DNA from: Phyto melanocephala
Taxonomy: Eukaryota; Arthropoda; Insecta; Diptera; Rhinophoridae
DNA length: 64,000 nucleotides
Assembly: GCA_941918925.1 (NCBI GenBank)
Contig: OW799234.1
Coordinates: 74,048,543-74,112,542 of the forward strand
Reading direction: 5' to 3'
Shown piece by piece: positions 47,601-57,131 of the stretch. How positions within the stretch are numbered: the first letter of the stretch is position 1; every line of letters begins with the position of its first letter. The translations under genes were made by a program, and so were the position numbers. The notes below the pieces were generated by a model. The model ran no database searches. It saw nothing but the letters and a program-made list of their open reading frames with translations, and was not told the DNA's origin.

Positions 47601-50004
47601 TAAGATACTCAGTAAGTTCATGATGACCGCCACCAATTAAATTAAAATCTGTTCAGACGTATGTACGTTTAGGATACATACTCGATGCAGTAATGAATAA
47701 AACTGGAATTGGATAATACGCTTTAGTACGCAATGTTTCTGATGCATTGTAAACTTTTCGCGTCTTAAAAATTGCAAGTTGCAAGTTGGGCGGAAACAAA
47801 AAAATGTCTTTCACTTTCGTTTTTCGTTAAACATTAAATTAATTAAGGAAGTTCTAGGCACTACAAGCTATCTAGAATTTGTGCAAATATTTAAATTAAT
47901 ATCACCTCGAAAAATAGTATTTTCATTAGCTTGTAAAAGTGTTTTGTTTTCACTCCTAAAATGCAAAAAAGAAAGCTTTTTTATATAAGTATGTATGTAT
48001 GTAATAAAAATAGCATCAAATTTGAATGACATATTTAACTCGGATTATCTAATAAAGTCTCCGCCAAATAACTTTTATACGGCAGTAAATCTTTTCCCTT
48101 ATTTTTGCCGATCCGATCCTTGAGCATTTGGTCTAAAAATAAGTAATAAATAAAAAAAACAAAAAAGAGACATAATTTTTCTTTTCTAATTTAAATATTA
48201 GCGTTTGTAGGATGCAATGCCTTCTTTTTCTTAAATATAAATAGGTTAGGTTAGGTTAGGTTGAAAAGGAGGGGAACTAAAAGCCCAAACCCATGACAGG
48301 TATATACTTATGTCCAGTTGGCATGTTGTGCGCTCCATGTGGGAACCAGAATTCCCAATTTAAAACCATAATCATAATTTCCCATAAATAAATATCGGAC
48401 TAGTTCAAGAACTCAGTCCCCTCAATGTAATTCCTTATGGATCTCCAGTTTGAGTTCCCCAGGTACTTTAAATTCGGCATAGTATCCACTGTAAAATTCT
48501 CGCGTCTAATATGCCCAAACGCAGGACAATGACAGAGATAGTGTATCAAAGTCTCATCCTCTTCCTCGCATGCTCTGCATGTTGTCTCATCAGACAGTTT
48601 CATGAGAGCTAGATAAGTTCTCAACTCCGTATGACCTGTAATCACACTGGTTAGTCTCTTCAGTCTCAGAATTTCCTTTGATTTCTCAAGATTTGGGTCA
48701 CCCCATAGTATTCTTGTGACCTTACCGACATCAGTGCTTTGCCATTTTCTGACATGTTCCTCCATCGCCCAACGTTTAAGTTCATCCTTAAATATAAATA
48801 AGAACTTACCACCACGGACAGACGGACATTGCTCAAAAGACTTTCCTTTCCGCAAAGTTTCCAAAAAAAACCTATATATCGCCACGTTAATATAGAAACC
48901 CCCTAACTAATGTACAAAAAGGCTTGAGTTAGGGCCTTTTTATATTAGGGTAACGATATGTACTTTATGGGGTCGCAATCATGGTATGATCACATAAGGT
49001 GATAGCGCAGAAGAGGTTTTTTGTCTGTCTTTTTTTTTACATAAAGAGTTTGACAAATTATTGGACTGAAATCATTTTTTTATATATGGAGTTTGGCATA
49101 TGGTGGGACGAAAAAAAAAATTGTCATCTGGGCTGGCACCACTACCTGTACAAGTGTACTTTGGTCGCAATCGAGTAAATATCTGCAATTTTTAAATCGC
49201 TACTGCATGTTCCGCCGTTCAAACATATTATTATTTAACATTTGTTATTAAAAAGTGTGCATTTGTTTTACCTCCTTTTCTAATATACTTAAGACATCAC
49301 ATTTGTCCTGCTCTTTAAGTATTTTCCACAAAGGTCTCAAGTCAACTAGCTTTTCACGTTCGATCTTTTCCAAAACAGCCGAAAAATGTTTTTCATTTTT
49401 CAAAATAAATGGACCCAAAGTTTCTCCAATGGTGTCTTTAAAATTTTCATCAGCCTTAAAAACAAAATAGTAAAACAATAAAATGTAAAAATCTTAAAGT
49501 TTTAATTAAAATATTTAATTTGTGCTTAATTACCACAATTAGCCGATTTACGAATGCGGCAACTTTTTTACCGAAAAATTTACGCGTATTGTCGTGCAAC
49601 TGAACTTTATAATCTTCAAATTTATTTAGCTCATACAAGGCATCACAAATTTCCAAATTAATAGGAGCATTATTGTCGTCAATTGCTATCGAATTCAATT
49701 ATCATTAACTTATTAACATTATTTAGTATGCCTACACATATTTAATTCAGTTCTTACCCATCGCAGCCAAGCCATCTTCCAAGGCACCCTCGGTTTGGGC
49801 TATATTACGCTTACAACGACTGCGAAAATATAACGCTTTGGGATCGTCTCGTTTCAGCTCAAGCGATTTGTTATAATAATGTACCGCTATATCCAATTGT
49901 TGTTTGTGCGTATAAAACAAACCCCAATCGCGATAAATGATTTGTTCATGTTCTGGACTCCATGCAATACGTTCCCATGGCTGCAGGGGAGGGTTCAAAC
50001 TCAT
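44619..50004 (-). CDS. TPR protein, TTC25/ODAD4-like, 575 aa
   Basis: Eight exons on the minus strand: 50004-49758, 49685-49534, 49454-49272, 46042-45833, 45765-45589, 45516-45224, 45160-45015 and 44938-44619 (stop TAA). Each junction is GT-AG and phases agree. The start MSLNPPLQPWERIAWSPEHE is followed by TPR-like helices (about 20-75: YRDWGLFYTHKQQLDIAVHY, then ALYFRSRCKRNIAQ). The middle has LEKIEREKLVDLRPLWKILK and a stretch ending KMLQARSPLYTEQARKCP, reminiscent of the conserved centre of TTC25. A second TPR set lies in the last third (CYLLHEIARAHLAQSRFDEC and KAHAVLHKIERGKEALEEAF). The C-terminus is basic and serine-rich (RKRRSRSSMMSRYSAQSRSS). In animals TTC25/ODAD4 docks outer dynein arms on ciliary axonemes. 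That role is inferred from resemblance only. Intron 3 (3.2 kb) is swollen by mobile elements. Confidence 0.82.
46294..47044 (+). repeat. Repeat A copy 6, inserted in the Helitron
   Basis: Complete copy from AACAAGTAAGAGCGC to the hairpin TTCACTGTGTGAAGGGTATA, but shorter in the GTTGTTGTTG region (near 46760) and lacking the AATCGAGGTGGTCGTGG block found in other copies. Confidence 0.87.
47189..47420 (+). pseudogene. Helitron RepHel protein, C-terminal helicase end
   Basis: The frame MVPTDLPFNFKRLQFPVRLA continues FAITINKTQGQSLRVAELNL and then to QVYVACFRVGTSKNLFIFT. The FAITINKTQGQS block and the VYVACSRVG-type block are the last helicase motifs of Pif1-type helicases as found at the C-terminus of Helitron RepHel. 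Here the usual Ser of the second block is Phe. Everything upstream, including the Rep nuclease, is missing. Confidence 0.85.
47533..48242. other. Intron 3 sequence of the TPR gene, nothing recognised
   Basis: No repeat match or coding frame that I can support. Confidence 0.45.
48243..48885 (-). pseudogene. Non-LTR retrotransposon 3' end with CCTAA tail
   Basis: Minus-strand frame 48885-48400 encodes the end of a non-LTR polyprotein: LKRWAMEEHVRKWQSTDVGK, then TGHTELRTYLALMKL and the zinc-knuckle-like block CRACEEEDETLIHYLCHCPA (C-x2-C-x9-H-x4-C). The combination of this block after an RNase-H-like tail fits the I/LOA/R1 group. After the stop comes a short 3' UTR ending in four CCTAA units (48246-48262). 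A second 3' end lies at 53990-54090. The 5' part is truncated, as is usual for these elements. Confidence 0.75.
48975..49165. repeat. Element C, uninterrupted copy
   Basis: Runs from TCACATAAGGTGATAGCGC to GGCTGGCACCACTACCTGTA. It shows the two halves that flank Repeat A at 43255-44300, and it places the Repeat A insertion at the TATATA inside TCCATATATAAAAAAATGAT (other strand). Confidence 0.5.
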
Positions 50005-50101
50005 GCTTTTTTATATACAAACTTTGGATTTATGGAAAAACTAATTTTACTTCTCAAAATTATTTTAAAATTTGTATGCAAATGTAGAAAATAAAATACA
50101 T

Positions 50102-50147
50102 GTGTGTGTATGTATGTATGTATGTATGTATGTATGTATGTATGTTT
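50102..50147. repeat. (TATG)n microsatellite
   Basis: About ten TATG units after a short TGTG run, just upstream of the TPR gene start on the minus strand. Confidence 0.9.
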
Positions 50148-50766
50148 TTTTTTTAAAAATATAGAAAATGTCAGAGCAAAATATGTAAAACTTTTAAATT
50201 GTTTATTTTTATTCATTTTCGACCCAATAAAGTATATATTTTCTGAAAGCTTGTGAATAGGTAAGTAGATTGAGCATTGTAAGTGTGTATGTATCATGGT
50301 GTATTTACATAAGGTGATAGCGTAAAGAAGATGGATTTTCGGTTCTCTTTTTATACCCTTCACCTGTGGTGCACAATGGTATATATAGGTTTGTCATTCC
50401 GTTTGTATTTTCTACAATTTTCATTTCCGACCCCATAAAGTATATATTTTCTGAAAGCTTATGAATGAGGAGTCGATTAAGCCCTGACCGTCTGTCCGTG
50501 TGTTGGTTGAAATCAATTTTTAGAAGCAACTATATGTTCCTAAGATCTGTATATGGTATCAATCTTTTGGAAATATTCGGAAATGAATCGCAATTGATAT
50601 TCAGCCAAATCCCCCCCCTAACTTTCTGAGATATGAGCAAAAAACCACGATCACCTCGTTTTGTTCACAATTACAACAACAACCTACAAATATACTGGTA
50701 AGAGTAAACGTGGCATCGAATTCCAGCTGAGCCAAAAAAATTTTATTTTATTGTATTTAATATATT

Positions 50767-52722
50767 CACCCCAATTCTAAATATTCCCAGGGAATTGAAT
50801 TCCCCGGGAATTCATTTTTCCCGCGAATAAAATTCCCCTATTCTAAACAGTCGGGGAAGGGAATAACAAGGGAGAGAGAATTTTACATTTTCGAAGTCAG
50901 CTGTTTGCTTTTGCTGTTTTGTTTTGACAAAATATTTGCTAATAATTTTTAGAAATATTAAGCGAAAAAAGTGAATACTCGTAAATAATAAAAAAGAAAT
51001 AGTTAAAAGTGAATAAAAATGTTTAGTGTAGCGTTGATAATAATAGCTGAAGCAAAAAACTCAGAAGCATATCAATCTGACAAGAATAAGCAAAGGGTAG
51101 AAAGGAGAATGCTACGTGACGCCAGCAACCCACTTGAGTTGCCGCACATTTTGTAAGTAAATTTTACTTTTGGAGTAAATAAATCGGCGTTCAAATATCT
51201 GTTGGACGTGTTCAGCCCAAAGGTAAGTCGTTTGCAATTTCTCCAATCGTGAAATTAAGTGAGATTTTACGCTTCTTTGCTGAAGGTTGGTACCAAACGG
51301 GTATAGGTAAAGATTGCGGCGTGTCTGTGGATCAGTGTAGTCTTAGCAAAGTTCTGGCAGAAGTTATTAATATATTTGAGGAGCATTTACGCCCAATATA
51401 GATAAGTTTTTGTAGAACTGAAGTGCAAAAACGGCAAATTGCGTTAGCTTTTTATGTAAAGTATGGTATTCTAAGCATTATAGGATGTGTTGACGGATCG
51501 CATGACCGCATTATTTCTCCTCCTAAGAACAAGCATCTTTACTACAATACGAAGAAATACTATAATTTGAATGTAATGCTGGTAAAGTATTTCTTTTGTT
51601 TTAAATTATCAATAATTAATTTTTAATCAAAAAATTTCAGGTCTGTGATCATGAGCTGAGGATTCAGTACGTTGATGCCTTACATCCTGGAGCGTGTCAC
51701 GATTCCTTTATTTGGAATTCTGGCGAATGGCGTACTCACCTTGAGCAAGAATAACTTAGAGGTGGCAGCAATTATTGGCTTCTTGGTAAAGTTTTGAATG
51801 ATAACAGACAATTCATAAATTAAAACTGCATTTTTTTTAGCAGACGCAGGATATTCACTTGAACTGTGACTTTTAACGTCTTATAGATATTCTGTGGACA
51901 TCTATAAGACGTCTGTTGAAATTAAATTTAATGAAATTCACTCTAAGTGTCGAAATGTGGTTGAACGCACTAATGGTGTTTTAAAAATTGATGGAGGTGC
52001 ATTCTTGGTGCTAGAAAGCTTCACTACGCTCCAAAAAAAGCTGCTAAAATAACAAATTTTTGCTGTTCCTTGCATAACATAACAATACTACAGTACACGA
52101 TGTAGAAAATTTAGATTGTTAGAGCGTTTAGGATAATAATGTGGTATCCTTAGACTCACCACAATATTAATCCATTGCCCAAAATATTAGAAAATATAAT
52201 AGAAAAATATTAGAAAAAATATTGCGAATAATCTGTAATAAATTTCTGTAATTAAGCCACTTCTTATTTATGTATATACATTTTTTAAATAAATATAACA
52301 TTTTATTAAAAAATTTAAAAACTTCAAAAATTAAAAAAAAGATAAATAAAAATTAAAATTATTTTAAAACTAAAAAACAATTCATTATTCTGCTTCCTGT
52401 TTGTTGTTTTTGTCCTAAAAGTAACAATAAATACATTATTTATCACAATTTGTATAAAAAAATATTAAATACTTACATTTTTGTCACAACTCCCTTTAAA
52501 TTTGTTGGCGGATTTTTTCCCAAAAATTGTTATTACATTCTCCCTTTAATTACCTTTCATAATACCTACTTTTTTCCCAGGGAACAATTTCCCAATTTCG
52601 AAGTTCATTTAGAATAAGGGAAAAGGGAAAGGGAACAAATTTCCCCGGGAGAAGTTATTTAGAATAGGGGAACAGGGAATAGGGAAATAATTCCCAGGGA
52701 ATTGTTATTTAGAATTGGGGTG
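50767..52722 (+). mobile_element. PIF/Harbinger element copy 2, 1956 bp
   Basis: Inverted ends CACCCCAATTCTAAATA and TATTTAGAATTGGGGTG, flanked by the 3-bp repeat ATT (50764-50766 and 52723-52725). Subterminal CCCTATTCTAAA motifs recur several times at both ends. The plus strand holds a broken Harbinger transposase at about 51019-52050. The element is otherwise complete in length, in contrast to copy 1. Confidence 0.86.
51019..52050 (+). pseudogene. Harbinger transposase (broken)
   Basis: Fragments in order: GWYQTGIGKDCGVSVDQCS (helix-turn-helix-like region), VQKRQIALAFYVKYGILSII, GCVDGSHDRIISPPKNKHLY (first catalytic Asp, as in the VGCIDGTH motif of HARBI1-type enzymes), YNTKKYYNLNVMLV, VCDHELRIQYVDALHPGACH (second catalytic region), then SNYWLLG, DAGYS and NVVERTNGVLK (third acidic region). 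A stop (TAG) follows LRP before ISFCRTE. The same TAG is present in copy 1. Further stops and an intron-like gap of about 60 bp (51583-51641, GTAAAG...CAG) follow. Confidence 0.8.
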
Positions 52723-52932
52723 ATTATTTATATTTTATTATTTTTTTTGTATTTTCTTTTAATTTTTTTTAATTTTTTTTTTTGTAATTTTTTTTTTTTT
52801 TGTATGTTTTTTATATGTATGTACGTATTTTATATGAGATGAATGTTGATACAAACAATTGTTATTGCATGACTACACGTTGTGAAGGGTATATAAGATT
52901 CGGCACGGCCGAATATAGCACTGTTACTTGTT

Positions 52933-53015
52933 TAAATATGTAGTTTGACATACTCCAGAACACAAACAAATAATCAGCTGGGCTGGCACCGCCACCTTGT
53001 ATAAGTGGTATGTAT
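52933..53015. repeat. Element C fragment flanking Repeat A copy 7
   Basis: TATGTAGTTTGACATACTCC and CAGCTGGGCTGGCACCGCCA match the flank of Repeat A copy 5. Both Repeat A copies therefore lie at the same place in element C. Confidence 0.5.
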
Positions 53016-53700
53016 GTTGAAATCATCAGTATCAGAAATATTCGGAAGCTAATCGATATTGAAAGTCATCACAATACTTTTCCCATAACTTTCAAAAACA
53101 TAAAACTTCCTCTGTTTTTCCTCTTATTTTTACGAAATAATTAACATTTTCAGACCAAGTATAACTATTTATAGATATTATATGCCTCTTGAGATATTTG
53201 TAAAAAAAAAACATTTGCACAAATCGGTCACTAATCGGCAAAGTTATAGGCAAAATTATTTGTAAAAATATATCTGTTTTTTCGAAAACTTTAAAAATTT
53301 TTCAAGCTCTTAAATAATATTTGGACACATTATAGACACCAAATTACAAACCTTAGTTTCAAAAATTATTTCTAAAAAAAACATCGGTTTGTTTGTGTTT
53401 TTCCTAAAATTTACAAACAAAAATCGATTTTTTTTCATTTTTCTAACAGAGCCAATATGGGCATCAAATGAAAGAGCTGGACTAGCGCAGTATAATCGTT
53501 ATAAAAAAATTAGAATCCATAATGGCCACTACTACAAAATGACAAAATTTATATATTTCATAAATGGTATTTCAAAATGTACCCCCTTGGCTCTCCACAA
53601 TATTGTTATCAAATGACTGGTAGAATACAGTAAACTGTTAAAAAAAAGTGTAAGATTGAAGATGGCGTCTATAACAGCTTTTACACGCACAAAGATTGAC
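53016..53700 (-). repeat. Degraded inner module of the long Repeat A variant
   Basis: Matches 30830-31640 in opposite orientation: AATATGGGCATCAAATGAAA, TTGTTATCAAATGACTGGTA, AATTATTTCTAAAAAAAACA. No coding support for the frame at 53389-53616. Confidence 0.5.
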
Positions 53701-53989
53701 AGTACCAGTAAGTCAGTTTTTACTGCAATATTTTTTTACTGACTGTACTTAGTTTAAATCATATTCCAATAAGAAAACCAAAAGATTTTTTCACTTTTTG
53801 GTTTCCTTAAAAAAAAACTGCTTCGCACAAGTAAGGAAGAAATCCTTTTAACCTCGAATCCAAACTTGTTTTCAATGTGTATGGATCGAGGTTTGTTTGT
53901 ATGCATAAAATTTTAACACTGTTGGACCAACTTAATCAATTTATTTACCAATTTTATATTTTTTTTTTAAAGAACGAATTATATTTACA
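53701..53989. other. Intergenic sequence, nothing recognised
   Basis: No gene, RNA or repeat match. Confidence 0.4.
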
Positions 53990-54090
53990 ACTTAGACTGA
54001 GCGCACAACATGCCAACTGGGCATAAGTGCATACCTGTCATGGGTTTAGGCTTTTAATGCCCCTCCTTTTCAACCTAAACTAACCTACAA
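53990..54090 (+). repeat. 3' end of the CCTAA-tailed non-LTR retrotransposon
   Basis: GCACAACATGCCAACTGG, CCTGTCATGGGTTTAGGC and CCTCCTTTTCAACCTAAAC match the 3' UTR of the copy at 48243-48885. The tail here is degraded (CCTAAACTAACCTA). Confidence 0.65.
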
Positions 54091-54559
54091 CTTAGACTGC
54101 CTTGGTATAAAAAAAACAAAACTTTCAATTTTGGGTTCTCTAGGTGGCGCTGTAGTTTATACATTATTTGATGAACTTGTATGCATAAACATTTTATATA
54201 CACAAGTTTTCTTCAAAATTATCAGATCAATATATTCAACACTTAAGTAGGGACTAGCACTGCGGTCCGGATTAACATAGTAAAAATTTGAAATCGTATG
54301 TTAAATGTGTAATGGCGTAATAAATAATACATACCGTCGTTCGTAAAGTATTATATGTATAGGTTTTATATGTAACATAGAACATAATAATTTACGAGTG
54401 ACGATATGTATGTAGAGAAAATCAAATTATAAGTATTTGTAAATGCAAATATTCTTAACATCACAAGTGTGTATTGCAATTTACCAAAGGTTTATAAATC
54501 AAATTTTCATAGAAAATCGGTTTCATTAGCCTTTGATAACACTGGTCAGCAGCAAAATC
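54091..54559. other. Intergenic sequence, nothing recognised
   Basis: No gene, RNA or repeat match. Confidence 0.4.
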
Positions 54560-54679
54560 CTCCATTAAATAAAACTATGTGGACTATATGGATTTTGATG
54601 CGCTGAACTCAAATCCGTTGTCGGTTTTTTCCCATCAGATCGGGATTTTTTTATGGGAGTTTTTCCCTTTTTTTTCTCC

Positions 54680-54815
54680 GATAATATTGGTGCTGTATCA
54701 GACGAACATGGTGAAAGGTTCCATCAAGATATGTTACATATAAAGAAGCGTTATAATGAAAACCCATCGGAATGAATGCTTGCAGATTTTTGTTGATAGA
54801 TTTGGCAAGAATCTC
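54680..54815 (+). pseudogene. Remnant of an arthropod transposon-associated protein
   Basis: The frame reads SDNIGAVSDEHGERFHQDML then HIKKRYNENPSE, a stop, and MLADFC. The pattern SDEHGERFHQD...RY...ADxC is a widespread conserved block in uncharacterised arthropod proteins that I associate with mobile elements. I am not sure of the superfamily. Only about 45 codons remain. Confidence 0.5.
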
Positions 54816-55047
54816 AAACTGATAATATTAATAAAAATAAATAATATTAATTAAAGAAAATTAAAGTTGAATCTCCGCATACAACGGAACAGCTTAAGCA
54901 GCTTTTTTTTATTTTAACAATGTTTCCTAAATAAAAATTAATAATTATTAACAAAAATTTTTTGTTATTTTAATAAAAAAAAATATACATATAGGCTGCA
55001 AATATTTTAATTTTTTATTGTAATTTGAAGTTATCTACGGGTGACGA

Positions 55048-55181
55048 CAGGGTGGGTGCTTTAAGCGAGGCGTTGCTACAAAATTACAATCTGCTTGTAT
55101 TGTTTTTGTTGTACGAAAATAGATAGATGTAAATAGTTGTCATTGATTGCTGCTACAAGGCGCTTTAGTGCACCCACTCTG
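55048..55181. mobile_element. Small hAT-like MITE inside element D
   Basis: Ends CAGGGTGGGTGC and, from the other strand, CAGAGTGGGTGC, with further pairing in the CTTTAAGCG / CTAAAGCG region. CAGRGTGGGTGC is hAT-like. No clean 8-bp duplication remains. 134 bp, non-coding. Confidence 0.5.
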
Positions 55182-55816
55182 ACGTAGTTTGCTGTATTAC
55201 ACATATGTACTTGGTCAATATTGGGTACAATAAAATCTACATTTTTTAATTTATATGGTTTGTCTTTTTTTATTCAGAAAAAAATGCAAAATGTTGAATA
55301 TTTGCTTTATATTTTTTTAAATTCATTTTTAAACTGGAAAATATTACGAATTTTGCACGAAAAAAAAATTTTTTTCCATTAATTTCTGAATAATTCCAAA
55401 ACGATAAGAGATAGAGAAAAATTATATTCAAAAAAAATATTTACAATTTTGTTAAAGATTTTCTGGTGTTTTATTTTTGAAAATCGAATGACTATTTTAT
55501 GTTCTCGAATTAGGATGAAATGTCTCCGTACCTGACTAATTTAGGGGAAAAATTTGCCACGCCCATAAAAAAAATTCCGATCTGATGAAAAAAAACCGAC
55601 AACGGATTTGAGTTCACATAGTTTTAATTAACGGGAAGACAAAAGATGATTTTTTGTCGAGCAGTGTAATTTGTATGCATACAGCAGTTTAAATATAGTG
55701 TATGTAACACTTTTTTATATATTTTTGTATAGTAGCATGTTTTGCAGTCGACCCATTCGTCCGTAATGTAAATGTTAATGTGACTACTCCGTTTTGTTTT
55801 TTAAAAATACATATAA

Positions 55817-56484
55817 AACAAGTAAGAGTGCTATATTCGGCCATGCCGAATCTTATATACCCTTCACAACGTGTAGTCACGCAATAACAGTAGTTTGTAT
55901 CACCATTCATCTCATATGAAATACGTACATTCATATAAAAAACATACATATATAAAAACATCCCATTGTAAAATCAAAAATTAACGTAAAAATAAAAAAA
56001 ATATAAATAATATTTTATATAAAAAATAAAAAAAAAATTTTAAAAAAAAAATATAAAAAAAATTTTTTTTTGGCTCAGCTGGGATTCGATGCCACGTTTT
56101 CTCTATCCAGTATACACGTTTGTATGTATGTATGTTGTTGTTGTAATGTTGTTTTTGTGAAAAAAAAATCGAGGTGGTCGTGGGTTTTTACTCATATCTT
56201 AGTTGTTTATGTACCGATGTTGCAGAATTTCAATACCGATCTACTGCCGAATATTTCTGATATTTTAATACCTCACCCGGGTCCGAGCGATGTCAGGGGG
56301 GCTTCAAAAAGTTGATTTCAACATACACACGGACAGACGGACAGACTGACAGGGCTTAATCGACTCCCCTATTCATAAGCTTTCAGAAAATATATACTTT
56401 ATGGGGTCGGAAATCAAAATTGTAGAAATTTCACACGGAATGACAAACCTATATATACCCTTTTTCACTGTGTGAAGGGTATAA
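55817..56484 (+). repeat. Repeat A copy 8
   Basis: Complete copy with a short AT-only middle (about 55985-56070), palindrome TTCGGCCATGCCGAA, GGCTCAGCTGGGATTCGATG, the GGACAGACGGACAGACTGAC block and the TTCACTGTGTGAAGGGTATA hairpin. Confidence 0.88.
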
Positions 56485-57131
56485 AAAACCATAAATAATT
56501 TGGCAAGAGGGCTTTCTTTGTACTAAAATTAATAAATAAATAAAAACACTATTTGCAAAAACAATTTGTATCAACAATATTGATTCAACAGCTTATTTAT
56601 TTCTTGTTTTGTTAAACACAAATGTTTTAAACACTTTATAACTCCTAAAATACTGAACGAATTTTAAGATTCCTTCAAATTCTTTATTAAAATCGATATG
56701 AGCATAAACTGCGTAACAAAAAATCGACTTCCCTATTAATATTTAATATTTTATATGAAAAATTTTTAAAGGATTTAATATCAGTATAAAAAGTGTTTGA
56801 TATATGTATTATTAGTATGAATGTACTCGTATTAAAAGAAATTAAATACAGTATTATGGAGAAAATGTTATTTGCTTAAAGAATTATTAAATTTACAAAT
56901 TTTATTTAAGCACATCTTGTTATAAAAAATTCAATTAAAAAACAAAAGACAAAACGATAATGAAAATAGTGCAATTGAAGTAAAAAAAGCACAAAACTTA
57001 ATTTAAAATATGAGATTTTTTCTTTAAAAATTTAACATGAATAACGTTTTAATTAAAGTAAACTCAATATCATGCCAATACTAAAATATATATCGCTGAC
57101 AAGCTAAAAAAAAAACTCCTAAGATAAAATT
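56485..57131. other. 3' flank of Ankle2
   Basis: AT-rich. The part nearest the gene is probably its 3' UTR (minus strand). No other feature recognised. Confidence 0.45.

Larger units (their letters stand above)
50352..52932 (-). repeat. Repeat A copy 7, split by Harbinger copy 2
   Basis: The 3' half (50352-50766: hairpin ATACCCTTCACCTGTGGTGC, then the CCGACCCCATAAAGTATATA block, up to CCAGCTGAGCCAAAAAAATT) and the 5' half (52723-52932: TTGTATGTTTTTTATATGTA, then GTTGTGAAGGGTATATAAG and TTCGGCACGGCCGAA, ending GTTACTTGTT) are separated by the Harbinger element, which sits in the AT-only middle. Confidence 0.87.
54560..55666. mobile_element. Element D: DNA transposon with long inverted repeats
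   Basis: The left part (AACTATGTGGACTATATGGA, then CAAATCCGTTGTCGGTTTTT and CATCAGATCGGGATTTTTTT) recurs inverted near 55560-55640. The outermost bases on the right read, from the other strand, CACTGCTCGACAAAAAATCA after TA. The inverted repeats thus exceed 100 bp. The left tip is missing. Between them lies the protein remnant at 54680-54800 and a small hAT-like MITE at 55048-55181. The right half also carries GAATGACTATTTTATGTTCTCG, as in other copies. Confidence 0.6.

Noticed and set aside
48246..48262. TTAGG repeats as an interstitial telomere
   Set aside because: Only four units, placed exactly at the 3' end of a non-LTR retroelement, and flies lack TTAGG telomeres. Reported as an element tail instead.
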